Shown here piece after piece: positions 44,241 through 53,939 of a DNA stretch of 64,000 nucleotides. The number at the start of each line of letters is the position of its first letter. Position 1 is the stretch's first letter. Made by a program: the position numbers and the translations under genes. The DNA is from Flavobacterium soli DSM 19725 (GTDB lineage: Bacteria > Bacteroidota > Bacteroidia > Flavobacteriales > Flavobacteriaceae): NCBI RefSeq assembly GCF_000422705.1, contig NZ_AUGO01000009.1:124001-188000 (forward strand), written 5' to 3'. The notes under the pieces are model-generated. The model ran no database searches. It had not been told where the DNA came from and saw only the letters and a list, made by a program, of their open reading frames with translations.

Positions 44241-46346
44241 TTATATTTTTTCGGTAATCACCTCAAGTTTATCTCTATAATAATTATAGGTTTCAACTTG
44301 TGCTCTAAACATTGGATTTTGACCCCGAACCCTATATTTGTTATCTAATTTTTCTGAATGAAGTCGGGCTTTTACATTTCCTTTCCATCCAATATTGAAG
44401 TTGTCCATCAATTCTTTTTTGATCCCTTTATCATAAATTGGGCAGGTCACCTCTACTCTTCCATCTAGATTTCGGGTCATGAAATCGGCCGAGGAAATGT
44501 AAACTTCTGGATCACCAGCGTTACTAAAAATATATACTCTGGAATGTTCCAGATAATTATCAACAATACTAATGGCTTCTATATTTTCACTCATTCCTTT
44601 AACACCCGGAATCAACGAACAAATTCCACGAATTTGCAATTGGATTTTTACTCCAGCCCGACTTGCATCATATAATTTATTGATCATTTTAAAATCAGAT
44701 AAACTATTCATTTTCAATCTAATGTAAGCCACCTTACCGAGATGTGCATTCATAATTTCACGGTCAATTAGACGGTAAAATTTTGACCTTGTATAATGTG
44801 GCGAAACAATTAAATGTTTGTAACGATGCAATCTGTAATTGATATTGAAGAAATCGAAAATCTTCGAAACATCTTTCAAAATTTGCTGATGACTTGTAAA
44901 AAGCGTTACATCGGTATAGACTTTTGCTGTAGATTCATTGAAATTTCCGGTAGAAATAATTCCGTATCGATGAATTTTTCCTTCTTCCATCCGTTCTACC
45001 AAACAAATCTTGCTATGCACTTTCAATCCCTTTATTCCAAAAATCAAATCGATACCTTCCATCTGCATTTGTTCGGAATAGGAAATATTACTCGCTTCGT
45101 CAAAACGAGCTTGCAACTCAATTTGTACGGTTACTTTTTTACCGTTTTTGGCAGCATTTATAAGTGAGCTTACAATTTGAGAATTTTTTGCCAAACGATA
45201 CAAAGTGATTTTTATAGCCGTAACTTTTGGATCAAGTGCAGCTTCACGCAAAAATTTTACGATATAGGAAAAAGACTGATATGGAGCATTGACCAAATAA
45301 TCTTTTTGACGAATTTTTTCCAAAATACTTCCTTCCAAACTCAAACCTTCGACTGGCAAAGGAACATTAGCTTGGTACAACAAATCATAACGTCCGAGGT
45401 TTGGAAAATCCATATAATCGCGACGATTGTGGTATCTTCCTCCAGGAATAATACTATCGGTTGAATCGATACTCATTTTGGAAAGGAAAAATTTCAAGGT
45501 GTCCTTCCCAATCGATTGATCATAGACAAACCGAACTGGTTCTCCAATTCTTCGATCTTTTACACTGGTTGCGATTTTTTCGAGCATACTCTTACTCAAA
45601 TCGCTATCAATCTCCAGCTGGGCATCTCTAGTAATCTTAATCATGTGTGCCTCAATACTTTCATAATCAAAAATATTGAAGATATGGCTCAAATTATAAC
45701 GAATCACATCATCCAAAAGAATGATGTATTGCTTTTCATTATTAGTAGGAAGGACAACAAAACGGTTGATGGTTTTTGGAATTTCAATAACAGCATAATG
45801 CACTTCGGATTTTGGCTTGACCAAACCTAAAATAGAAGATTTTGTTTTGGGTTTCATGACCAATTTTACTGCAAGATAACCTGATGTATCCTTTAAAATT
45901 GGGAATTCAGCCAAATCGTTAAGGATGATGGTTACCAAAGCGGGACTTACTTTTTGAATGAAAAAATCCTTTATAAAATTTTCCTGCTCTTTAGAAATTT
46001 CTTTTTCGTTGATGATAAAGATATTTTCAGACTCTAGCTCTTTTTCAATAATGCTAAGGGTTCTCAAACTTTCAGATTGTTGCTGGATCACGATTTCGGT
46101 AATTTCCTTCAATAATTTCTCTGCCGAAATTCCGCCCAAAACCTTTTCGCCTGACAATCCTGCAAGACTTAATCTTCGGATTGCAGCAAAACGAACTCTG
46201 AAAAACTCATCAAGATTATTGGAAAAAATTCCTAAAAAACGAAGCCTGTCTAACAACGGAACGGTTGAATCTCCTGCTTCTTGAAGTACTCTTGCATTAA
46301 ATGAAAGCCAACTTTTTTCTCGGTCTGTATATCTATTTTCTACCAT
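44241..46346 (-). CDS. ppk1: Polyphosphate kinase 1
   Basis: Makes polyphosphate from ATP. The 701-residue protein has all PPK1 domains: N domain (YTDREKSWLSFNARVLQEA), head domain, and two phospholipase-D-like C domains. The autophosphorylated His lies in GLKVHSKICLVER near residue 440, and a second His motif in YLEHSRVYIFSN near residue 600. It starts 2 bp after sixA and is followed by ppx, a synthesis-plus-degradation cluster. Confidence 0.95.
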   Translation of the reverse strand: MVENRYTDREKSWLSFNARVLQEAGDSTVPLLDRLRFLGIFSNNLDEFFRVRFAAIRRLSLAGLSGEKVLGGISAEKLLKEITEIVIQQQSESLRTLSIIEKELESENIFIINEKEISKEQENFIKDFFIQKVSPALVTIILNDLAEFPILKDTSGYLAVKLVMKPKTKSSILGLVKPKSEVHYAVIEIPKTINRFVVLPTNNEKQYIILLDDVIRYNLSHIFNIFDYESIEAHMIKITRDAQLEIDSDLSKSMLEKIATSVKDRRIGEPVRFVYDQSIGKDTLKFFLSKMSIDSTDSIIPGGRYHNRRDYMDFPNLGRYDLLYQANVPLPVEGLSLEGSILEKIRQKDYLVNAPYQSFSYIVKFLREAALDPKVTAIKITLYRLAKNSQIVSSLINAAKNGKKVTVQIELQARFDEASNISYSEQMQMEGIDLIFGIKGLKVHSKICLVERMEEGKIHRYGIISTGNFNESTAKVYTDVTLFTSHQQILKDVSKIFDFFNINYRLHRYKHLIVSPHYTRSKFYRLIDREIMNAHLGKVAYIRLKMNSLSDFKMINKLYDASRAGVKIQLQIRGICSLIPGVKGMSENIEAISIVDNYLEHSRVYIFSNAGDPEVYISSADFMTRNLDGRVEVTCPIYDKGIKKELMDNFNIGWKGNVKARLHSEKLDNKYRVRGQNPMFRAQVETYNYYRDKLEVITEKI

Positions 46347-46348
46347 TA

Positions 46349-46834
46349 TTATTTTAAATCTCTAGGAAAAACCATCTTCTTAATCTCGCCTTTATCAATA
46401 TTCTCCCATGAATTTGTATCAAAATTTATAGACACAAAACCTGAAGTGGGGACATTTTCTATAAAAACGTCTCCAAATTTATTAACAAAATCGGTTATTG
46501 CTTCATTGTGACCGAAAAGAATAACACAATCATAACTATCATTGCATGATTTTACGATTTTTTCAAGCTCTCTGCATTCAAAAGTATATAATTCCTCCTT
46601 GAAAACGATACTTTCCACTGGACATGACAAATTTTGAGTAAAAATCATAGCCGTTTCCGAAGCTCTTTTTGCAGTGCTACTCCAAATTATAAATGTTTTA
46701 GGCAAATATTGTGCAATCTCAGTCGAAACCAAATGAGCATCCTTTATTCCTCTTTTTGCCAATGAACGATCTTTGTCGTTCACGGGTGCATACCAACTGG
46801 ATTTGGCATGTCTAACTATGATTAGGTTTTTCAT
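46349..46834 (-). CDS. sixA: SixA-type phosphohistidine phosphatase
   Basis: A 161-residue histidine phosphatase. MKNLIIVRHAKSSWYAPVNDKDRSLAKRG contains the RHG-type motif (RHA here) with catalytic His; the second His is in LFGHNEAITDF near residue 107. SixA removes phosphate from phospho-histidine proteins; in this family other phospho-substrates are possible. Being first in the transcript with ppk1, whose intermediate is a phosphohistidine, is suggestive but unproven. Confidence 0.85.
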   Translation of the reverse strand: MKNLIIVRHAKSSWYAPVNDKDRSLAKRGIKDAHLVSTEIAQYLPKTFIIWSSTAKRASETAMIFTQNLSCPVESIVFKEELYTFECRELEKIVKSCNDSYDCVILFGHNEAITDFVNKFGDVFIENVPTSGFVSINFDTNSWENIDKGEIKKMVFPRDLK

Positions 46835-47001
46835 TTGTAGCGAGATTAGTTAAAACACAATTCTAAATTTATGAATTATTTTTAAATGTAGATGCAAATT
46901 GGGAAACAATTATAGGTGTCTTTGAACATTAACCCCTAATTCAAATCTTTAATTTAAAGAAATGGAATGTAGAATTTACTGCAAATTAAAATACTTGGGT
47001 A

Positions 47002-47643
47002 TTATGGAGAAAGTCGATCCATTTTCCAAGAAAAATCTTCTTGCAATTGATAACGAATTCGATCGTGCAATCGATTTGGTCGTCCTTGCCAGAATTCAAC
47101 TTCTACTGGTTTTACGATATAACCTCCCCAATAATCCGGACGTGGAATTTCTTTTCCTTCAAACTCTTTTTCCAGCTGTTGCAGTTTTTGTTCCAATGAT
47201 TCTCTTGACGGAATTACTTCACTTTGATTGGAAACGATGGCTCCGAGCTTACTTCCGTCGGGACGACTTTCGAAATATCCGTCGGAAAGATTTTCTGGAA
47301 TTTTTTCGGCTTTTCCTTTTATAATAACCTGTCTTTCAAAAGAATGCCAAAAAAAAGACAAACAAATATTGGGGTTATTGGCGATTGCTTTTCCTTTTTC
47401 AGAATTATAATTGGTGTAGAAAATAAATCCTTCGTATGTAAATCGCTTGAGCAAAACAACTCGCGATTTTGGATAACCATCTAATCCAAAGGTGGAAACT
47501 GTCATAGCATTGACTTCTTCGGTCGAGCCAAAATCTACCTCATGGAACCATTTATGGAATAACTTTATGGGATCTTCTGGAAGATTATCTTCTGTGAGTT
47601 CACTTTTTTCATAGGATCTTCTGTAGTTGCTTAGGTCTTCCAT
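47002..47643 (-). CDS. pdxH: Pyridoxamine 5'-phosphate oxidase
   Basis: FMN enzyme that makes pyridoxal 5'-phosphate. The 213-residue protein has KSRVVLLKRFTYEGFIFYTNYNSEKGKAI (FMN-binding core) near residue 60, FFWHSFERQVIIKG, SVESRPDGSKLGA-like YFESRPDGSKLGAIVSNQS and the C-terminal FWQGRPNRLHDRIRY and W...RLSP end typical of the family. Likely monocistronic; a hairpin element lies upstream. Confidence 0.96.
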   Translation of the reverse strand: MEDLSNYRRSYEKSELTEDNLPEDPIKLFHKWFHEVDFGSTEEVNAMTVSTFGLDGYPKSRVVLLKRFTYEGFIFYTNYNSEKGKAIANNPNICLSFFWHSFERQVIIKGKAEKIPENLSDGYFESRPDGSKLGAIVSNQSEVIPSRESLEQKLQQLEKEFEGKEIPRPDYWGGYIVKPVEVEFWQGRPNRLHDRIRYQLQEDFSWKMDRLSP

Positions 47644-47713
47644 AACAAAATTGTTGGGTAATTTCTGAATCGCTAAGGTACTGAGATTTTTGAAATTAAA
47701 AAGGTTTTTTAAC

Positions 47714-47831
47714 TAGCCCTGATGGTTGCAAATATCCTTTTGTTCCGGTCCCGAGGCTTCGGGAGGAACAAAAGATATTGCATCCAGCAGGAAAATGGAT
47801 TTCAAATACAAGACCGAGTTTCGCTCCTAAT
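47714..47831 (+). repeat. Dispersed hairpin element, copy c
   Basis: TAGCCCTGATGGTTGCAAAT, a long stem ATATCCTTTTGTTCC/GGAACAAAAGATAT with the palindrome variant TCCCGAGGCTTCGGGA at its tip (47749-47764), GCATCCAGCAGGAA, and the end GTTTCGCTCCTAA. Outer parts are nearly the same as copy d at 60877. Confidence 0.8.
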
Positions 47832-47833
47832 TT

Positions 47834-48739
47834 TTAAAATTCAAATGTTTTTCCATCGTCGGATAACAGGACGTTTGGAAATATGGTTTCGGCTTCTTGC
47901 TTGAAAAGCTCGATTGAGGCATAACGGGTGGAATAATGGCCCATTATCAGCTGTTTTACATTGGCTTTCAATGCAATTGTAGCGGCTTGTTTTGCCGTAG
48001 TATGCATTGTTTTTTCCGAAAGATGTGCTTCTGTTTCCAAGAAGGTTGATTCGTGGTAAAGTATGTCGGCGTTTTCAATTATTGGAAGGATACTTTCGTC
48101 ATAAATTGTATCCGAACAAAAGGCATAACTCTTTGGTGGTAGAGGATCAAGAGTTAGTTTTTCATTTGGAATTATACTTCCGTCTTGCATCTCAATGTCA
48201 TTTCCATTCTTGATTTTTTGATAATAGCAGGTTTCAATATTGTAATTTAAAACGGCATTCATATCTAATTTTCGATCGCCTGTTTTTTCCTGGAATAAAA
48301 AACCGTTGGTATAAACTCTGTGTTTTAGAGGTATTGTTTTGACGATTACTTTCTCGTCTTCGAAAATTATTTCGCTTTCGGTTGAAGTCAATTCGTGGAA
48401 ATACAGGTTGTATCCAGTCCAAGAATTGGATAATTTTAACTGCAAAGTGATGATTTCCTTGATGCCTTTTGGACCGTAAATGTGCAAATCGGCAGTTCGA
48501 TTAAGGAGTGTAAAAGTGGAAACCAAACCTACCAATCCAAAAAAATGATCGCCATGAAGATGGGAAATAAAAATGTGATTGATTTTTGAAAACTTGACTT
48601 TATTTTTTCGCAATTGCACCTGAGTCCCTTCGCCACAATCAATAAGAAAAAGTCGGTTTTTGATTTCTAAAACTTGCGAAGTTGGATTAGTAAACGTTCG
48701 AGGAGTTGCGGCATAACAGCCAAGTATTGTGAGGTTCAT
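47834..48739 (-). CDS. rnz: Ribonuclease Z
   Basis: Zinc endonuclease that trims tRNA 3' ends. The 301-residue metallo-beta-lactamase protein has the metal motif IFISHLHGDHFFGLVG near residue 62, LIDCGEGTQVQLRK near 35, PLKHRVYTNGFL near 138, CSDTIYDESI near 209, HESTFL and the late MGHYSTRY. Last gene of the pyrR-pyrB-STAS-rnz group. Confidence 0.95.
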   Translation of the reverse strand: MNLTILGCYAATPRTFTNPTSQVLEIKNRLFLIDCGEGTQVQLRKNKVKFSKINHIFISHLHGDHFFGLVGLVSTFTLLNRTADLHIYGPKGIKEIITLQLKLSNSWTGYNLYFHELTSTESEIIFEDEKVIVKTIPLKHRVYTNGFLFQEKTGDRKLDMNAVLNYNIETCYYQKIKNGNDIEMQDGSIIPNEKLTLDPLPPKSYAFCSDTIYDESILPIIENADILYHESTFLETEAHLSEKTMHTTAKQAATIALKANVKQLIMGHYSTRYASIELFKQEAETIFPNVLLSDDGKTFEF

Positions 48740-48776
48740 TTAGGGATTTTAGATTTTAGATTGCTGATTTTAGATT

Positions 48777-49109
48777 CTAAAACCCCAAATCTCTTTCGAT
48801 TTCTTCCATTTCGATGATGTCGTGTGCTTCTAGAATTGTTGGAACCACGGTCATCTTTGCAGGAACTTCATTAAAATCGATTTCGTTTGCAACAATTACA
48901 AAGGATTTTTTAGCTTTTTTGTGAGTGGTGGATAATGCAGAAAAAGTTTTTATATCTTTGATATTCAGGTTATTGTATTTAGATATATCTACAATAAGAT
49001 TGTGCTTTTCGAATGTCTTGAACTCGTGAGTTAGCTTCATTAGAAAGCATGTCAAATCGCCTTGAGTATCTTTAATGGTGGTGGTATGTCCTTTGGTTTC
49101 TACTTTCAT
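48777..49109 (-). CDS. STAS-like protein
   Basis: A 110-residue protein (MKVETKGHTTTIKDTQGDL...). The strand-helix layout with FEKHNLIVDISKYNNLNIKDIKTFSALSTTHKKAKKSFVIVAN, read in two parts, resembles a STAS/anti-sigma antagonist-like domain; no phosphorylatable Ser is obvious. Flavobacterial relatives sit next to rnz. Function unknown. I chose ATG 49109 over the one at 49148, since the extra N-terminus is not conserved-looking. Confidence 0.7.
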   Translation of the reverse strand: MKVETKGHTTTIKDTQGDLTCFLMKLTHEFKTFEKHNLIVDISKYNNLNIKDIKTFSALSTTHKKAKKSFVIVANEIDFNEVPAKMTVVPTILEAHDIIEMEEIERDLGF

Positions 49110-49157
49110 GTTTCTTGGATTATAAAATTGCTCAAAACAAAGATACAAAGTTTTACT

Positions 49158-50084
49158 TTATTTAATTTTGGAAGCTAGAAGATAAATAACAGCCATTCTA
49201 ATTGCAACTCCGTTTTCGACTTGGTTCAAAATCACTGATTGACCAGAATCTGCAACGTCTGATGAAATTTCGACACCACGGTTTATGGGACCTGGATGCA
49301 TGATTACAATTTCCTTGTCCAAAGAATCGAGCAAGGCCTTGTCAACGCCATATTGTTGAGCATATTCCCTTGTTGAAGGAAAATAATTCACATCCATTCT
49401 TTCATTTTGAACACGTAACATATTGGCTACATCACACCATTCTAAGGCTTTGATTAAATTTGGCTCGACCGTAACCCCCAAAGATTCTATATATCTAGGA
49501 ATCAAGGTTTTTGGCCCACACACTTTTACTTTTGCACCTTGCATTTTCAGAGCATAAATATTTGAAAGTGCTACTCTTGAGTGCAAAATATCGCCCACGA
49601 TTACTACTTTTTTTCCAGCTACTTCGCCTAAACGTTCCCTGATGGTAAAGCTGTCCAAAAGTCCTTGTGTTGGATGTTCATGAGCTCCATCGCCAGCATT
49701 AATGATACTTGCCTTTACATTTTTGGATAGAAAATAAGCGGCTCCAGGATTTGAATGTCGCATGACTACCATATCTACTTTCATCGAAAGAATGTTATTG
49801 ACTGTATCAATCAATGTCTCTCCTTTTTTAACGGATGATTGTGCTGCCGAAAAACTGATGACATCTGCCGAGAGGCGTTTTTGTGCCAATTCAAACGAAA
49901 GTTTTGTTCTAGTACTGTTTTCAAAAAATATATTGGCTATCGTAACATCCCTTAATGAAGGTACTTTTTTTATTGGACGATTGATTACTTCTTTGAAATG
50001 ATCGGCAGTTTCAAAAATAAGGTCAATATCTTTTTTGTTGATATATTTTATTCCTAATAAATGATTTACACTTAATTCACTCAT
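49158..50084 (-). CDS. pyrB: Aspartate carbamoyltransferase catalytic subunit
   Basis: First committed step of pyrimidine synthesis. The 308-residue protein has the carbamoyl-phosphate motif FFENSTRTKLSFE near residue 53, VVMRHSNPGAA near 107, GDGAHEHPTQGLLD near 133, and HPGPINRGVEI near 265. No regulatory pyrI is adjacent. It follows pyrR by 26 bp. Confidence 0.97.
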   Translation of the reverse strand: MSELSVNHLLGIKYINKKDIDLIFETADHFKEVINRPIKKVPSLRDVTIANIFFENSTRTKLSFELAQKRLSADVISFSAAQSSVKKGETLIDTVNNILSMKVDMVVMRHSNPGAAYFLSKNVKASIINAGDGAHEHPTQGLLDSFTIRERLGEVAGKKVVIVGDILHSRVALSNIYALKMQGAKVKVCGPKTLIPRYIESLGVTVEPNLIKALEWCDVANMLRVQNERMDVNYFPSTREYAQQYGVDKALLDSLDKEIVIMHPGPINRGVEISSDVADSGQSVILNQVENGVAIRMAVIYLLASKIK

Positions 50085-50110
50085 TCTGTTTATGTTGTAT
50101 TGTTGTGTAA

Positions 50111-50650
50111 TTAATTTGTGATGAGATAAACACCGTCTTCTCCATCATTTTCAATCCAGCTCACTTTTACCTTTTCGTTATTGATGGCATCTACTTGACG
50201 TCCACGATAGTCAGGTTGGATAGGTAAATGACGACTAAAACGTCTATCAATCAAGACTAAAAGTTCAATTTCTGAAGGTCGTCCAAAAGATTGAATCGCG
50301 GTCAATGCCGAACGGATACTTCTTCCTGTATATAAGACATCATCAATAAAAATGACTTTTTTGCCTTCTACAAGGAAATCGATTTTGGTTTTATTGGCTT
50401 CGAGTGGCTTTTCGGTTCTACGGAAATCATCTCTAAAAAAAGTGATATCCAGATAACCGATATTGATTTTGCTGACTTTATATTCGTTTTCTAAAAGTTG
50501 TTTCAATCTTTCGGCAAGAAAAGTGCCTCGAGGTTGAATGCCAACTAGAATTGTATCCGAAAAATCTAAGTGTTTCTCAATTAACTGACAAGCCAAACGA
50601 TGAAGGATGATATTGACTTCCTTTGAAGTGAGCAATATTTTTTGACTCAT
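50111..50650 (-). CDS. pyrR: Bifunctional pyr regulator/uracil phosphoribosyltransferase PyrR
   Basis: A 179-residue protein with the PRPP-binding motif KVIFIDDVLYTGRSIR near residue 97, IQPRGTFLAERL near 43 and RRFSRHLPIQPDYRGR. In Gram-positives PyrR binds pyr mRNA to cause attenuation; I see no matching attenuator upstream here, so the role may be mainly enzymatic. Confidence 0.93.
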   Translation of the reverse strand: MSQKILLTSKEVNIILHRLACQLIEKHLDFSDTILVGIQPRGTFLAERLKQLLENEYKVSKINIGYLDITFFRDDFRRTEKPLEANKTKIDFLVEGKKVIFIDDVLYTGRSIRSALTAIQSFGRPSEIELLVLIDRRFSRHLPIQPDYRGRQVDAINNEKVKVSWIENDGEDGVYLITN

Positions 50651-50718
50651 AATGCTGTGTTGTTTGCGATGTAAAAGTAAGGATTATTTTCAAAAATTAA
50701 ATCGATTGGATTCAAAAA

Positions 50719-51675
50719 CTATGCACTAAATTTTTCGCGATAGGCAGTTGGTGTCATGCCAACATTTTTTTTAAACAAAGTTCTAAAGGATTTCAAATCA
50801 TTATAACCTGATTCCAGCATTACTTCCATGATATTTTGACGGGAATTTTCGAGCAAGTTTTTAGCGGCTTCAATTCGGGTTTTTTGCAGGTATTCTATTG
50901 GTGTTACTCCAGTTACTAATTTAAATCTTCTCACAAGGTTTCTTCGGCTAGCGGGAATTCCAGTAACAATTTCTTCGATCGTGATGGCTTCCTTATAATG
51001 TGTTTTTATTTTGTCCTGCGTTTTTTTCACAATATCATCACCGTGATTTTCTATTGGCAAGAAAGTTCCAAAATAGGTTTGCTTTTTCCGATCCATATCA
51101 ATCGAGAACACTTTTGCGGTTCGAACCGCTATTTTTCGGCTGCAATAATTTTCTACCAATCGCATCAAAAGATGGAAGGTATTGGTAGCACCTCCACTCG
51201 TGTAAAGGTTGTCTTCCTCAGTAACTACGGCATCCGACTCCAATAAAACTTCTGGAAAAGCAGTTGAAAAGGCCATTTTAGCATTAATATGAGTTGTGGC
51301 TGGTTTATTGTCAAGCAAACCTGTCGAGGCTAACAAAAAAGCACCTGTGCAAAAGCTAGCCAAAGCTGCACCTTGCTTGTATTGCTGGGTAAGCCACGGA
51401 ATCCAACTTCGATTTTTTTGTAAGCCATCCACTATTTTATTGTCTTTGAATGCTGGAATTAGAATAATATCATACAACGTTTCAGCATCAGCTTGCTTGA
51501 GGTTATAATCAGAATATAAATAGGATTGCTTTTGATCATTGTGTACCAAATTTATTTCGAAAAAAGGTGCTTTGCCATCTTCAACATAAAATCGGTTTAC
51601 GGTTTCAAACAAATCTTGAATTGCTGCAACACTCAGTAAACGATGCTCTTGCGATAATAAAATACCTATTTTCAT
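50719..51675 (-). CDS. GlxA family transcriptional regulator (DJ-1/PfpI plus AraC)
   Basis: A 318-residue regulator: an N-terminal class-I glutamine-amidotransferase-like (DJ-1) domain with the nucleophile-elbow Cys in LASFCTGAFLLAS near residue 110, and a C-terminal AraC-type double helix-turn-helix (ITIEEIVTGIPASRRNLVRRFK and NIMEVMLESGYNDLKSFRTLFKK in two parts). Ligand and targets unknown. Stands alone. Confidence 0.9.
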   Translation of the reverse strand: MKIGILLSQEHRLLSVAAIQDLFETVNRFYVEDGKAPFFEINLVHNDQKQSYLYSDYNLKQADAETLYDIILIPAFKDNKIVDGLQKNRSWIPWLTQQYKQGAALASFCTGAFLLASTGLLDNKPATTHINAKMAFSTAFPEVLLESDAVVTEEDNLYTSGGATNTFHLLMRLVENYCSRKIAVRTAKVFSIDMDRKKQTYFGTFLPIENHGDDIVKKTQDKIKTHYKEAITIEEIVTGIPASRRNLVRRFKLVTGVTPIEYLQKTRIEAAKNLLENSRQNIMEVMLESGYNDLKSFRTLFKKNVGMTPTAYREKFSA

Positions 51676-51701
51676 AAATTTTATATTTAAATCCTATTAA
51701 A

Positions 51702-51709
51702 CAAATATA
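51702..51709 (-). promoter_or_regulatory. -7 promoter element for the GlxA-type regulator
   Basis: On the minus strand TATATTTG fits TAnnTTTG, 26 bp before the ATG. Confidence 0.55.
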
Positions 51710-51871
51710 TTTATTTTTTGTCTTAAACACCCCCTTTATTCCCCTTTATCCTCTTTTAACCATGAAAAGCTTTTTAAACATTGAATATTCATACAACTAT
51801 AGGATAATTCCGTAATATATTTTTTTTATGATTTTGGATATTTGTAAACAAACAACTAAAACCTCGAAATC

Positions 51872-52039
51872 ATGAAAAATTATATTTTTAGAATAAGCTT
51901 ACTATTGATGGTTTTGCTAACATTTACAAGCTGTGAAGTGGTCGAAGGTATTTTTAATCTCGGTGTAGGAGTTGGTATCTTTATTGTAATTGCAATCTTG
52001 GCAGTTATCATTTGGGTTATCAGCCGATTTAAAAAATAA
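51872..52039 (+). CDS. Small lipoprotein with one membrane segment (55 aa)
   Basis: A small gene read directly from the sequence: MKNYIFRISLLLMVLLTFTS then CEVVEGIFNLG and VGVGIFIVIAILAVIIWVI, ending SRFKK. The first part is a lipoprotein signal with lipobox FTSC; after a short spacer comes a second strongly hydrophobic stretch and a basic end. A terminator follows closely. Gly/Val-rich membrane part is reminiscent of small stress-related membrane proteins. Function unknown. Confidence 0.75.
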   Translation: MKNYIFRISLLLMVLLTFTSCEVVEGIFNLGVGVGIFIVIAILAVIIWVISRFKK

Positions 52040-52045
52040 CAATAC

Positions 52046-52088
52046 AAAAAATCCCGTCTCATGTTTTAAAACGAAACGGGATTTTTTT
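52046..52088 (+). terminator. Bidirectional terminator after the small lipoprotein gene
   Basis: ATCCCGT pairs with ACGGGAT, with A-run before and T-run after; lies between convergent genes. Confidence 0.8.
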
Positions 52089-52105
52089 ATAAAACTTGAG
52101 AACGT

Positions 52106-53737
<1,632 letters not shown>

Positions 53738-53750
53738 TTAAAAAGTTTTG

Positions 53751-53758
53751 CAAAAGTA
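53751..53758 (-). promoter_or_regulatory. -7 promoter element for the ABC-F gene
   Basis: On the minus strand TACTTTTG fits TAnnTTTG, 25 bp before the ATG. Confidence 0.5.
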
Positions 53759-53939
53759 TGAAAAATAGTTTAGAATTGCAGACTGAGTTCTGGGGTGGAA
53801 GTTATCTGGTAAGTATTTTGAAATACACCAAATTATTTTAAAACAATCTATATAAACGAGTTGAAATCCTTATTTAACTATGCATTAACAGTAAAATCAC
53901 TTCCAACTAAATATTTTTGTTTCACCATAACATTCTACA

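Noticed and set aside
46962..47324. 120-codon plus-strand frame
   Set aside because: Antisense to pdxH, which is a clear full-length gene.
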